Shown: in pieces, positions 26,101-32,239 of the stretch
How the letters are laid out: each line of letters starts with the position of its first letter
Numbering within the stretch: the stretch's first letter is position 1
Assembly: GCA_947174505.1 (NCBI GenBank)
Contig: CAMWJF010000048.1
Span: 1 to 32,239, forward strand
DNA length: 32,239 bases
Direction of reading: 5' to 3'
DNA from: an uncultured Lachnospiraceae bacterium
Lineage (GTDB): Bacteria; Bacillota; Clostridia; Lachnospirales; Lachnospiraceae
The notes under the pieces: generated by a model
The model's input: the letters and a program-made list of their open reading frames with translations, nothing else
Told to the model about the DNA's origin: nothing
The model's database searches: none
Made by a program: the position numbers and the translations under genes

Positions 26101-27766
26101 AAAGGTCTCCCTTGTATGTGCTTGTCTTTCCTGCAAGGCACGGAATCACTGCCCTAATCGGCATGATATCCGGAAAAGGAAAATCCACATCCTTATTTTC
26201 TGAATCATTCCATGTCTTAAATTCCTTCATGTCAACATCCACATGGAATGCCTCATAACCTTCTACGGCTGCCTTCGTATTTGACTTACTGATGTCTACG
26301 CCATTTTTAGACGTCACCCATGTCCAGTTCTCCCCGCTCTTCAAACCGGGCAGAGCGGTCATTGTACCGAAACCATCCGCCAGGCTGTCCGCCGGAAAAT
26401 AGATGTCATAGCTCATGACCAATTTTCCGTCGTTTTCATCCAGTTTCTTATCGAACGCTGTGGGAAGGTTCATCTGTACCTTAAAAATATCCTTCCATCC
26501 AGTGCTGCCGGTTAAATCGACGGGGAACTTGATCGCCTTATTGCCTGTGTCTGTTCCCAGCTCTACAAGAGAGGCCGTTATCTCACCCTCTTTATCCTTA
26601 AGCCCCTCACTACCCGCTACGTCCACTGCATCTTCCAGCTTTTCTACATCATCGAAATTCTGCTCAAAGAAGACTTCTCCTTCCACCAGTTCCTCCGGCG
26701 GATTCGGACCGGGATCGGGCTCCCCAGTCTGGGTGGAGGTGTCTTTTAATACGACATTGTCGAGGTAGAGTTTTCCCTTGTATGTACTGCCATTGCCAGC
26801 TAAATATGGTACAACCTCTTCAATAGATTCAATATCTGCAATAGTCCAACCGCTTTCACTGCTTATATCAAATTCAACCTGAAACTTGCTGTAATTTTCT
26901 ATTTCAGCTGAAACCAAATCTGCATCACTTAAATTAAGTATTTTACCTTCATCAGTCCATTGTGAACCATTTGTTTTCAAAACGGCCTTTGCCGCCATAG
27001 CACCAATAACATCTGCAGTATCCCCACTTTCCGCATCAATCGGGAAATACACATCAAAACGCATGGTCATTTTTTCCGCGATTGTATCTGTGTATGCCGG
27101 AGATATAGAAAAACCATTCTCAAAAACAGATGTCCACTTTCCTTCTGATTGGGATAAATCCACATCATACTCGATAGCCATGTTTCCGTCGGCTAACGCT
27201 TTTACAGTTCCACCACCCAACTCTGTGTCTGCCGTCTCATCGTTAAAATCATTCTCATAAATCAGCGTACCCTCAGCTTCATCCTCCCCGGATGCAGCAT
27301 CATCGGTGGCTTTCGGTTTCTTCTTTACAGTGGGCTTTTCCTCTTCCTTGTCCTTCCCACTTTCCTGATCATCGTCTTTCCCGGCGTCAGTGTCCTCTGT
27401 CGAATCATCATCTGTCCCATCTTCTGTCTGATCAGGATCTTCTACATTATCCTCTGTCGTTTCTTCAGGAGATTTTACCCCCCCCCCTTCATTTTTGGCG
27501 TCCTCCTCAGTGGAATCCTCTTCCGCCCCACCGTCCTGTGCCGGATCACTGTCCTCGGTTTCCTTGTTTTCGGAATCCCTGTTCTCGGATGTGTCCTTCT
27601 GGGGTTGTCCCTCATCTGCGTCATCCGGTCTGGTTACATCCGAAGCTGCCTCTTCCTGTGCCAGAGCCGTGACAGAAAGCTGAGGAGCCGAAGTCGCCAT
27701 AATAGCCGCCGCCAAAGCTATGGACAGGCTCTTCTTAAGCACTCTTCTTACCCTTCCTACTACCAT
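20114..27766 (-). CDS. Giant secreted modular GH26 beta-mannanase
   Basis: A 2550-aa exported enzyme. Layout: signal peptide (about 1-37); acidic low-complexity linker (about 38-160); five carbohydrate-binding-like modules, each ending in a variant of LYLDN (about 165-343, 363-565, 579-770, 782-975, 985-1153); a GH26 domain (about 1197-1592); a further module beginning near DDFEGYDGKSEQL (about 1715-1905), perhaps CBM23-like; then Ig-like repeats of the YTGK...DYTVTYKNN...GKGNY type to residue 2530. GH26 evidence: acid/base Glu 1396 in FRPFHENTGSWFWWG and nucleophile Glu 1506 in AITETGV. It likely cleaves beta-mannan outside the cell. There is no LPXTG, SLH or LysM anchor. ATG 27766 follows GGGAGG; an upstream TTG at 27790 is rejected. 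A ten-G run in the linker makes the gene look phase variable. Binding-module family names are my inference; the GH26 call is firm. Confidence 0.92.
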   Translation of the reverse strand: MVVGRVRRVLKKSLSIALAAAIMATSAPQLSVTALAQEEAASDVTRPDDADEGQPQKDTSENRDSENKETEDSDPAQDGGAEEDSTEEDAKNEGGGVKSPEETTEDNVEDPDQTEDGTDDDSTEDTDAGKDDDQESGKDKEEEKPTVKKKPKATDDAASGEDEAEGTLIYENDFNDETADTELGGGTVKALADGNMAIEYDVDLSQSEGKWTSVFENGFSISPAYTDTIAEKMTMRFDVYFPIDAESGDTADVIGAMAAKAVLKTNGSQWTDEGKILNLSDADLVSAEIENYSKFQVEFDISSESGWTIADIESIEEVVPYLAGNGSTYKGKLYLDNVVLKDTSTQTGEPDPGPNPPEELVEGEVFFEQNFDDVEKLEDAVDVAGSEGLKDKEGEITASLVELGTDTGNKAIKFPVDLTGSTGWKDIFKVQMNLPTAFDKKLDENDGKLVMSYDIYFPADSLADGFGTMTALPGLKSGENWTWVTSKNGVDISKSNTKAAVEGYEAFHVDVDMKEFKTWNDSENKDVDFPFPDIMPIRAVIPCLAGKTSTYKGDLYLDNVTVRAVGIVDEGGEEEPPLEGDLVYKQDFNALTDLKGVLTENVSGRTPVLAELANGNKAVKYTVGKLAGTGWDEIFKAEFALAASYDKAVTDKVVMSYDVYFPSDSVKADAFGTVKAQAALKSGENWTWVSAKAFPEFTADKLAEDTGVPGFKKAHIVVNMTDFETWNGTANVKYPFENITPIQAVIPCFAGSGSTYEGDLYLDNLEVRAVSKNGEEEPPADSKELIYENDFNGLESLDNVLSENVSGRTPVLAELASGNKAVKYSDIKLAGGNWDDVFKAQFNLSQPYDKKISSKVVMSYDIYFPADSVKAESFDMFKAQATIACGSVWAWATQKSWPEIKAAELQDDADVPGFKKAHVEIDMKDFQTWDDNLGDNKVYPFENITPIQAVIPCFAGSGSTYEGDLYLDNLEVWAVNETEEIPDVVEDLVLDLDVSAWKVGEAYQYTGTSQIANKTVGGKKLLAATVDFSKDAGKGWSEPKFDYTHVEVVPSLKGYNAFAADVYYKPANKNAGSFGHKLFAKSPTTGKETINDDTALPAGEPAKIDGLEGYYKAEFVLEKKFEGDFQNLTFSIVGKNTDYVGDVYFDNMRFTQLSKPDIYVDTTILPKKGPGIQVVDGGRSIQTASGQKVAIAENVSLVDAEAKETTKNLYAYLKAVGESDSVIFGHQNDTHKKAGSMGEGFSSSDTKDITGSIAGVVGIDTLSLTGNEASSWNTPEAERIATVAQITREAAGEGAIVTLSAHMPNFALIDERVKTFGEADGTETDGEKVGYWLVNGEKQYNFSGYTPGTLTGNVVQRIMPGQDLNYLYTDYLDMIADYAKEVEGDGVTILFRPFHENTGSWFWWGAALCDEQAYINLFRYTVDYLKETKGVHNMLYVYGPGSEASSVAEYGARYPGDAYVDMIGYDLYHQKPTPESEPGYLASIKMQNTILRDFAQKHDKLYAITETGVADKDESGGDIALKRSGNKVPDWYMQLLDEISEDGGICYFLVWANFSENGSFYLPYVIEKKENGILHGHEMLDEFIRFYNDGRSVFATDMNSGYTEVKGVTNTTQKTQVSGYFIAPQSGDRLLPSEGNTGRTRIAAKIAGIDPAAEGVSVEFVVSSEFDEVVLKAEYNEQAAVWEAYLKDGVLVDLGETMGTITLRVNEEKISEITARFNMVEQVQNDMVPDDFEGYDGKSEQLTIAWAAEKESGSEIRLTLTDDEGKVFGGDYGLQMDITLSGASAWVGAKKNFVADWSEGNALEFYTVPEKYGQKVVVQVKCGGQIFEVYLQEFAEYTSNAESGIPVKITVPFSAFVGRDNKDAKFDPKTIESIGLYCNAIAKEGVTFPLQTTICYDEFKVVTTDKAAVDIEATVKEGIWFKEIPNQVYTGKAIKPEVQVYDDAKQLTLKKDYTVTYKNNTKAGPADIIIKGKGNYAETIEGHFTILPKQIGDLTVTAPDYLIYNGKEQKIAVTVKDAKKKLSAKNDYTQTITFIPDAAAQDGEAAEGKEVEKAKEAGTYNIRIAMKGNYAGEVTIPCRVVDGKELLSKAKVTLPANALDYRDGAAVEFADPSGIVVKLAGKVVPQKAEDGVTDNYTISYENNREVGTAKVVIRAGENSKYVGSCSKTFSISGVPFSTKTVEITDFQTKLPYTGKYIRQQVKLTDKASGNELEKNVDYRITYVNNLNAGKATMTVTGLKKYSGTIKKTFTIDKAALTTDMVQQDKMTVLQNRAGATPDVEILHEGKTLVKDVDYRLTYTNNKNTTTETKKAYISIAGKGNFKGSLSKAVELTITPKSWDSGEITVEVPDMEYSKNKAKYTPNPVVYDNGKKLTKNKDYTVAYASNLKENITELTEDGVLADTGHTAEAVITLTGPDYTVAKAEAAETEDGAGAADESKRTFTFRIIGKLISKAKVSVKPDKVQYFSQYGTRPGKEDLTVTYKNAPVTDEEYDIISYSKNDRKGKATLVIQGKGQYGGTKNVTFAIKERGMQTNFADAIEEIMTTMMELFE
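24842..26032 (-). repeat. Tandem duplication of binding modules 3 and 4
   Basis: Modules 3 (about 25457-26032) and 4 (about 24842-25423) are near copies at protein level (ENVSGRTPVLAELA, PFENITPIQAVIPCFAGSGS, then TYEGDLYLDNLEV in both). At DNA level, 25323-25360 and 25932-25969 are identical over 38 bases. Modules 1 and 2 are more distant and module 5 more distant still. This is a recent internal duplication open to recombination that could change module number. Confidence 0.85.
27478..27487 (-). repeat. G10 homopolymer in the mannanase coding region
   Basis: Ten consecutive C on the plus strand are ten G in the coding strand, read GAA-GGG-GGG-GGG-GTA (residues Glu93 to Val97). With nine G the next codon is TAA. 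With eleven G a TGA follows within four codons. The run lies after the signal peptide, before all functional domains. Confidence 0.9.
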
Positions 27767-27842
27767 TTCCTGCTTCCTCCCTTCTACCAAAAGTTACGTT
27801 GCACAAATTCTACAACTTAACGTTAACACAAATTTTAATTCA

Positions 27843-27943
27843 TTTATATTGATTTTTTAGCTAAATAGAAAATATATTTTTGTTTACATTTTACAAATTT
27901 TACCCGCCTAATATTTACTATTTTTTAGCTAATTTTAGCTAAA
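27843..27943 (-). promoter_or_regulatory. AT-rich control region with three TTTAGCTAAW palindromes
   Basis: TTTAGCTAAA lies at 27856-27865 and 27934-27943, and TTTAGCTAAT at 27924-27933. Two are end to end; the third is about 68-78 bases away and falls in the 17-base spacer before a TATAAA -10-like box (minus strand, 27843-27848). The -35 match is poor (TTTCTA), as expected for a regulated promoter. This is the likely control region of the mannanase gene. Nearby 27817-27826 is another palindrome, TTAACGTTAA. Confidence 0.5.
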
Positions 27944-27960
27944 TTTATTTTTACGCACAA

Positions 27961-28001
27961 TAAAAAGCGCCTCCAGAAGATTCATCTCTTCCGTCAGCGC
28001 T
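27961..28001 (-). terminator. Intrinsic terminator of the CHAP-protein unit
   Basis: On the minus strand AGCGC (27997-28001) pairs with GCGCT (27966-27970), and GGAAGA with TCTTCT inside, separated by an internal loop. TTTTTATT follows directly. It lies after the 37-aa ORF and before the mannanase control region, so the two large genes are separate units. Confidence 0.65.
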
Positions 28002-28005
28002 CCAT

Positions 28006-28119
28006 TTATCTTACGGTATCATAATGCGACCACATACGCACAACTCTTACCGTTCCCTCATATTTTATTCCATCAATGCCCAGCAGCGGGTAAAGCTTCT
28101 CCCGGAAGCTTTGCAGCAC
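28006..28119 (-). CDS. Possible 37-aa peptide downstream of the CHAP protein
   Basis: GTG 28119 begins a 37-codon ORF (MLQSFREKLYPLLGIDGIKY, then EGTVRVVRMWSHYDTVR) ended by TAA. GGAGGTGA lies 7 bases upstream, one of the best ribosome binding sites in the window, and it overlaps the end of the CHAP gene, so translation could be coupled. The ORF ends just before a terminator. It contains an 8-bp hairpin (28092-28099 with 28105-28112). Its composition looks protein-like but it is short and I recognise no family; it could be a chance ORF or a gene remnant. Confidence 0.4.
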   Translation of the reverse strand: MLQSFREKLYPLLGIDGIKYEGTVRVVRMWSHYDTVR

Positions 28120-28126
28120 ATTTTTA

Positions 28127-31100
28127 TCACCTCCACCACCACAAAAATCCTTTTCCCATGATTCTGAACTTAACCTGCTTCACGCCCCCGCAGTCATTTT
28201 TGCCTGCTATGGTGACTGTCGCTGTCCCTTTGTTGATATTATCTGCATATCCTGTTATTTCATAGTGATCGCCGCTTAAAATCTGCCCGTTTAATTTCAC
28301 CTGCATTTCCCCGTCAGGTCTGATCTCCCTGCCTGTATAGGTCTGCGCCGGAACCGTCACCTTCGCTTTTCCGATATCGGCCTTTGCGATCCGATAGCAG
28401 CACGACACTTCCCCTGTATAATTATCCCCCTTAGCAGCCGCCGTCACCCGGAGCAATGTCCCCGCAGGTAGGATGTCATTCCCGGACACTTCCTCTCCCG
28501 CTCTCCTCAACGTCCCGTCCGGCAGGGTAACCGCAGCGCCATACTCATACCGCAGAAGTTTCTCATAATCCTTCCCGGCGCTCAGGGTCTTCCCGTCCAC
28601 ATCCCGGATCACAACCTTCGTCGGATAAATATTTCCCTTATTCTGCCATACTTTATCGGCCGCCGACATGGTCAGTCCGCCCATATCTTTCGCTGTGATT
28701 TTATAGGTCAGCTCGCAGCTGCCGGTAAAGCAGCCCTTGCCTTTCACCCTGACCGCGGGCTGTTTCCCTGCTCTATTCCCGTCATACAGACGCGTATTGT
28801 TTTTATAGCTCAGGGTATAGTCCGTCCCCTTTTTCAACACCTTGCCCTGAAAAGTGACCACCGGCTCCGGCTTACAGCCGCCCTTTACATAGGCATAGGC
28901 GTCCGCCAGCTCCACGCGAATCTTTCCGTCAGTTCCCACTGTATTTCCCGCGCTTTCCCCGATCTTGTAAGCGCTGATCTTATAAGTCTTTTTCAGAGTG
29001 CCCGTATAACCGTTAATCCCCTGAAAAAGAACCGTCGCCGTGCCCGGCCTGATATTGTTTTTATAAGACACGGAAAAGTCTGTCCCTTCCGTCAGCGTTA
29101 CCACTGCTTTGCTGCCGTCGGTATTCCTTGCGGACACCGTCAGCTTATATCCGGCCGGTTTCACTTCTCCGCCGGTATACACCACAGGACCGTCAAATTT
29201 CAGCTCCGCCCTCGCCTGATTCAGGGATGCCTTCTGCACGATCTGAAAGGGTACCCGCTTTGTCCCCGTATAACTTCCCTTACCTGCGATCACTGCGAAC
29301 GCTGTCCCTACCTTCACATTATTCTGATAGGAGATTTCATAATCCCCGCCCTCTGCCAAAACGCTCCTTCCGTCCTTTACTGTCAGGACGGGCCGTACTT
29401 CCTCCCCTGTATAAACCTGGTCCGCAACTTTATCCACTTTCATTACAGATGCCGGTCTGCTCCGGGTAATGGTCAGGCGGATCTTTCTCTCCCCGGCATA
29501 ATTTCCAACGCCGCACAGGAGGACGGTATATTCCCCCTCTTTCGTATAGGCGCCCGGATTCGCCGCGCCGTCCCGCTCCTCATCCGGGTAGGACAGCGTG
29601 TAATCCCTGTTTTTAGACAGTTTCCTGCCGTCCCATGTGATGACGGGAACCGGTTTCTGTGCTTTTCCATTATACTGCAGGGTGATGTCGTCGGCCACCA
29701 CATCCACGTCCGAAAGACGCTTGGGACGGATCACAAAAGCCTGTGTCTCCTTCCCGGCATAATTCCCCTTCCCCGTCACCGTAATCGCAGGGGAATTTGC
29801 CCCGGAAGCAGTGTTTGCCTTCGTATTGTTCGTATAGGATATGGTATAATCCTTCTTTTCCGTCAACAGAGTTTTATAGTCATAAACCCGTACCTCCGGC
29901 TTAATGGCCTTACCCGTATAGACCTGCGACGGGACGGCGGACATCCAGAGGCCGTGTGGAATATTTTCCACCTTACCCTGCGGAACGTCCTCCTCCAGTA
30001 CATCGCCCCTGCCGGAATCATCCTGCTCTCTCAGCAAGTATGTAAAAACTGCCGGATCACTGTCCAGATAGCCCTCCTTCACCGCATACGCTGTGACCAC
30101 CGTATCCCTCTCTATGACAACAGGTCTGGAATAACAGAGGCTTCCCATCGTCGGATCCGTGCCGTCAAGGGTATAATAAATCGACGCGCCGTTCACGCCG
30201 CAGGACAGGCTCACCTCCGTGCCCTTCTCTACTTCCGTGTTTGTCGGGATGCTGGCCGTTGGCGCATTCAGCTTACCCTTCCCCGGCTCTGTATATTCCT
30301 TGATCGTGTAGATAAACTCTGCCACATCGCTGCTCTGATAACCGTCCTTCACAGCGAACGCTTTGATCACAAGCGGCTTACCAAGATCAAACACCGCAAC
30401 TTTACAGCCAAGTATCCGGGTATCGCTCACGCGTGGATCCGTGCCGTCATACGTCCAGTAAACTGCATCCGCAATCCCTCCGTCAAGCCAGATCCATGCA
30501 CCCGCTTCCACCTCAGATCCGGAAGGTATGGATGCAGTGGGCGGATCGAGTTTGGGTTTTGCGGCCGGCTCAAACCTCCATCTCTGCGCAGCGGCTCCTC
30601 CCATCCAGACGGTTGTCCACACATTGGTTCCATCCGCCGTGTTTCCATCGGCAACATCCAGATAATGACCACTGCACCGGGGCTGGATATAATAAGAGCC
30701 GCCGCCCGACTCACGAATCGTCCATTGCTGGTTACGACCGCCACCATAACCGCCCGACCAATGACATACATTTGCTCCTCTTGTTGTTTTCCCCTGATAC
30801 ACATCAAGACTCTTGCCTGAATTTTTATTAACAATCCTATAAAAACCATTGGTAAGGTAGCTGACTGTATAGATCTGGCTGTTCTGCCCTGTTTTACGGG
30901 CAATTACCGCGTTGTCGTCGCCATCTGCCCTCGCCTCAACATCCAGACACATATTGCCGGCAACATCACTCATGATATAGTAATCGCCGTTTGGAATCGT
31001 CTGCGCTCCTGCCGGGATGAAACGCCATTTCTGCGCCGCACCACCATTTCCCTTCCATATCGTCACATTTGTGTTATCTGCCGCAATGGCATCGCTCACA

Positions 31101-32173
31101 TCCAGATAAAATCCGCTTCCCCTTGACTGAATGGTATAATAAGCCCCATTATCCACCTCGTTAATGACCCAATCCTGCGTGTGCTCCGGTGGATTAAAAT
31201 ATTCCCACTGCCAGACATTGGTTCCAGCCGTTATACTTCTGCCCGCCACATCCAGACTCTTCCCCGAGTTTCTGTGTATGATCTTATATCCCTTATCTGC
31301 CCCAAGCCATGTGACGGTAAAAACCTGAAGCTCATCTTCCGTACCGTGATATATTTGGACATTGGCTCCGTCTTCCTTAGAGGCTCCTGCTACATCCAGA
31401 CACATGCTGTCGTCTAGTGCCGTGACGATGTGGTAATCGCCGTCAGCGATAGTGCGGGTACAAGGCTCGGTCATTTCGGAACCAAGTATGGGTTTCGGTG
31501 GTTCAGGCTGAATTTCCGACAAATCTTTGATATGTATATATCCAGATGCCGTATTAGCATCTACTGGTCTTCTATTATACACACCTGGATTATTTGGATG
31601 TCCCAAGTTATAGTCTTCAATGGTAACCTTATCTCCATTTACAGCCGAGACCCACGCCACATGCCCATATGTCCCCTTATCTACCCAGTATACAGAACCC
31701 TTCGCCGGGGTCATGTCCACCTTAATTCCACGGGATATGGCAGCCGCTTTCCAATTTCTTGCGTCTCCCCAGCGTACTCCCCCATACGAATTTCCAAAAG
31801 GAACTCCATTTACTTCATTTAAGCGGAAGGCTACGAAAGAAGTACATTGCTTTACCACAAAGTTCCATTTATCTGCAATTGCATTGTTATAGCAGTACCA
31901 ATAATCCATATTCTTATATTCATCTGGATAGTTGTCTATATCATATACCGAAGAATATAATGCAACAGAATCCAATAAAACATCTGGATTTGTCATCTCT
32001 TCATCATCCAGACTCGCAGGCTGCTCCTCCTCCTCAATCCCAACCGTTCCTTCCTTTTCCCCATTCTCCGGCTGTTCCGTTTCCTGCTCCTCTGGAACCG
32101 CATCCCCCTCAGAAACATTCTCATCCCCCGGTATAGGATCCCCTTCCACCGCGTCCCCGTCACCGGGCGTCAC
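28127..32173 (-). CDS. Secreted CHAP-domain wall hydrolase with ricin-type lectin and Ig-like repeats (5' end broken or missing)
   Basis: The visible 1348 aa run: Gly/Asp/Pro/Glu-rich linker (1-60); CHAP amidase/peptidase domain (about 85-215) with catalytic Cys 110 (KQCTSFVAFRL) and His 171 (TYGHVAWVSAV), and acidic Glu 186 or Asp 187 behind; two beta-trefoil ricin-type lectins (about 241-388 and 391-537, with repeated SLDVAG/YLDVSD and QxW-like motifs); two chitobiase-C-like domains (about 541-625 and 635-714, each with Y.Y/WT.DGTDP); then about six Ig-like repeats to the end, which is GFLWWWR. It probably cuts peptidoglycan or related peptides and binds glycans. No signal peptide is seen. 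The frame stays open upstream of GTG 32173 with the same composition but meets TAG at 32228-32230, so the gene is truncated, frameshifted or begins outside the window. Confidence 0.8.
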   Translation of the reverse strand: MTPGDGDAVEGDPIPGDENVSEGDAVPEEQETEQPENGEKEGTVGIEEEEQPASLDDEEMTNPDVLLDSVALYSSVYDIDNYPDEYKNMDYWYCYNNAIADKWNFVVKQCTSFVAFRLNEVNGVPFGNSYGGVRWGDARNWKAAAISRGIKVDMTPAKGSVYWVDKGTYGHVAWVSAVNGDKVTIEDYNLGHPNNPGVYNRRPVDANTASGYIHIKDLSEIQPEPPKPILGSEMTEPCTRTIADGDYHIVTALDDSMCLDVAGASKEDGANVQIYHGTEDELQVFTVTWLGADKGYKIIHRNSGKSLDVAGRSITAGTNVWQWEYFNPPEHTQDWVINEVDNGAYYTIQSRGSGFYLDVSDAIAADNTNVTIWKGNGGAAQKWRFIPAGAQTIPNGDYYIMSDVAGNMCLDVEARADGDDNAVIARKTGQNSQIYTVSYLTNGFYRIVNKNSGKSLDVYQGKTTRGANVCHWSGGYGGGRNQQWTIRESGGGSYYIQPRCSGHYLDVADGNTADGTNVWTTVWMGGAAAQRWRFEPAAKPKLDPPTASIPSGSEVEAGAWIWLDGGIADAVYWTYDGTDPRVSDTRILGCKVAVFDLGKPLVIKAFAVKDGYQSSDVAEFIYTIKEYTEPGKGKLNAPTASIPTNTEVEKGTEVSLSCGVNGASIYYTLDGTDPTMGSLCYSRPVVIERDTVVTAYAVKEGYLDSDPAVFTYLLREQDDSGRGDVLEEDVPQGKVENIPHGLWMSAVPSQVYTGKAIKPEVRVYDYKTLLTEKKDYTISYTNNTKANTASGANSPAITVTGKGNYAGKETQAFVIRPKRLSDVDVVADDITLQYNGKAQKPVPVITWDGRKLSKNRDYTLSYPDEERDGAANPGAYTKEGEYTVLLCGVGNYAGERKIRLTITRSRPASVMKVDKVADQVYTGEEVRPVLTVKDGRSVLAEGGDYEISYQNNVKVGTAFAVIAGKGSYTGTKRVPFQIVQKASLNQARAELKFDGPVVYTGGEVKPAGYKLTVSARNTDGSKAVVTLTEGTDFSVSYKNNIRPGTATVLFQGINGYTGTLKKTYKISAYKIGESAGNTVGTDGKIRVELADAYAYVKGGCKPEPVVTFQGKVLKKGTDYTLSYKNNTRLYDGNRAGKQPAVRVKGKGCFTGSCELTYKITAKDMGGLTMSAADKVWQNKGNIYPTKVVIRDVDGKTLSAGKDYEKLLRYEYGAAVTLPDGTLRRAGEEVSGNDILPAGTLLRVTAAAKGDNYTGEVSCCYRIAKADIGKAKVTVPAQTYTGREIRPDGEMQVKLNGQILSGDHYEITGYADNINKGTATVTIAGKNDCGGVKQVKFRIMGKGFLWWWR

Positions 32174-32239
32174 AGCCCCACCTAAGTACTCCCCATCGCC
32201 GGCAGGCCTGTCCCCATACGGATTCTCCTAATTCCCCCG

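Noticed and set aside
27935..27985. 16-codon ORF (MNLLEALFIVRKNKFS) upstream of the mannanase
   Set aside because: It lies mostly in the terminator hairpin and its T-run; no ribosome binding site of quality; probably chance.
28127..28160. Cell-wall sorting signal in the C-terminal end of the CHAP protein
   Set aside because: The end GFLWWWR has no LPXTG-like motif, and the hydrophobic part is too short for a membrane helix.

Overview
The window looks like a chromosomal piece of a gut-type Lachnospiraceae (Bacillota, Clostridia). The grounds are good AGGAGG-type ribosome binding sites, a clpC-radA neighbourhood, purE-purM-purN-purD and pyrE clusters, an LCP cell-wall protein, a secreted beta-mannanase built from carbohydrate-binding modules, and many GC-rich hairpin repeats between genes. 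Genus and species cannot be fixed from the sequence alone. Apart from a tRNA-Trp end and one lipoprotein gene at the left edge, every gene is on the minus strand, so the window is best read from right to left.

Right third (about 20.1-32.2 kb): two very large secreted multidomain proteins. The upstream one has a CHAP amidase/peptidase domain, two ricin-type lectin domains, two chitobiase-C-like domains and an array of Ig-like repeats; its 5' end is broken or lies outside the window. The second (2550 aa) has a signal peptide, an acidic linker, five carbohydrate-binding-like modules, a GH26 mannanase domain, a further binding module, and the same kind of Ig-like array. Its acidic linker is encoded across a run of ten G residues. 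Loss or gain of one G gives a stop codon at once or within a few codons, so this looks like a phase-variable (ON/OFF) gene. A terminator, a 37-codon small ORF and an AT-rich regulatory region with three copies of a TTTAGCTAAW palindrome lie between the two genes.

Middle (about 12.6-20 kb): pyrE, two small membrane proteins and a long M29-type aminopeptidase form one apparent unit behind a good sigma-70-type promoter. purE-purM-purN-purD form the next, also with a clear promoter. Closely related structured repeats precede pyrE and purD.

Left (about 0.8-12.6 kb): a zinc-ribbon protein, an SH3-domain membrane protein with a highly charged tail, a GntR/YtrA-type regulator, clpC, a conserved small protein and radA form a stress/DNA-repair cluster without ctsR-mcsA-mcsB. 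An LCP wall-polymer ligase and a heterodimeric ABC exporter with one degenerate ATP site follow. Several intergenic spaces carry hairpin repeats of a dispersed family; some of them extend reading frames and could mislead start-codon calling. No CRISPR array, transposase, integrase or known riboswitch was seen.
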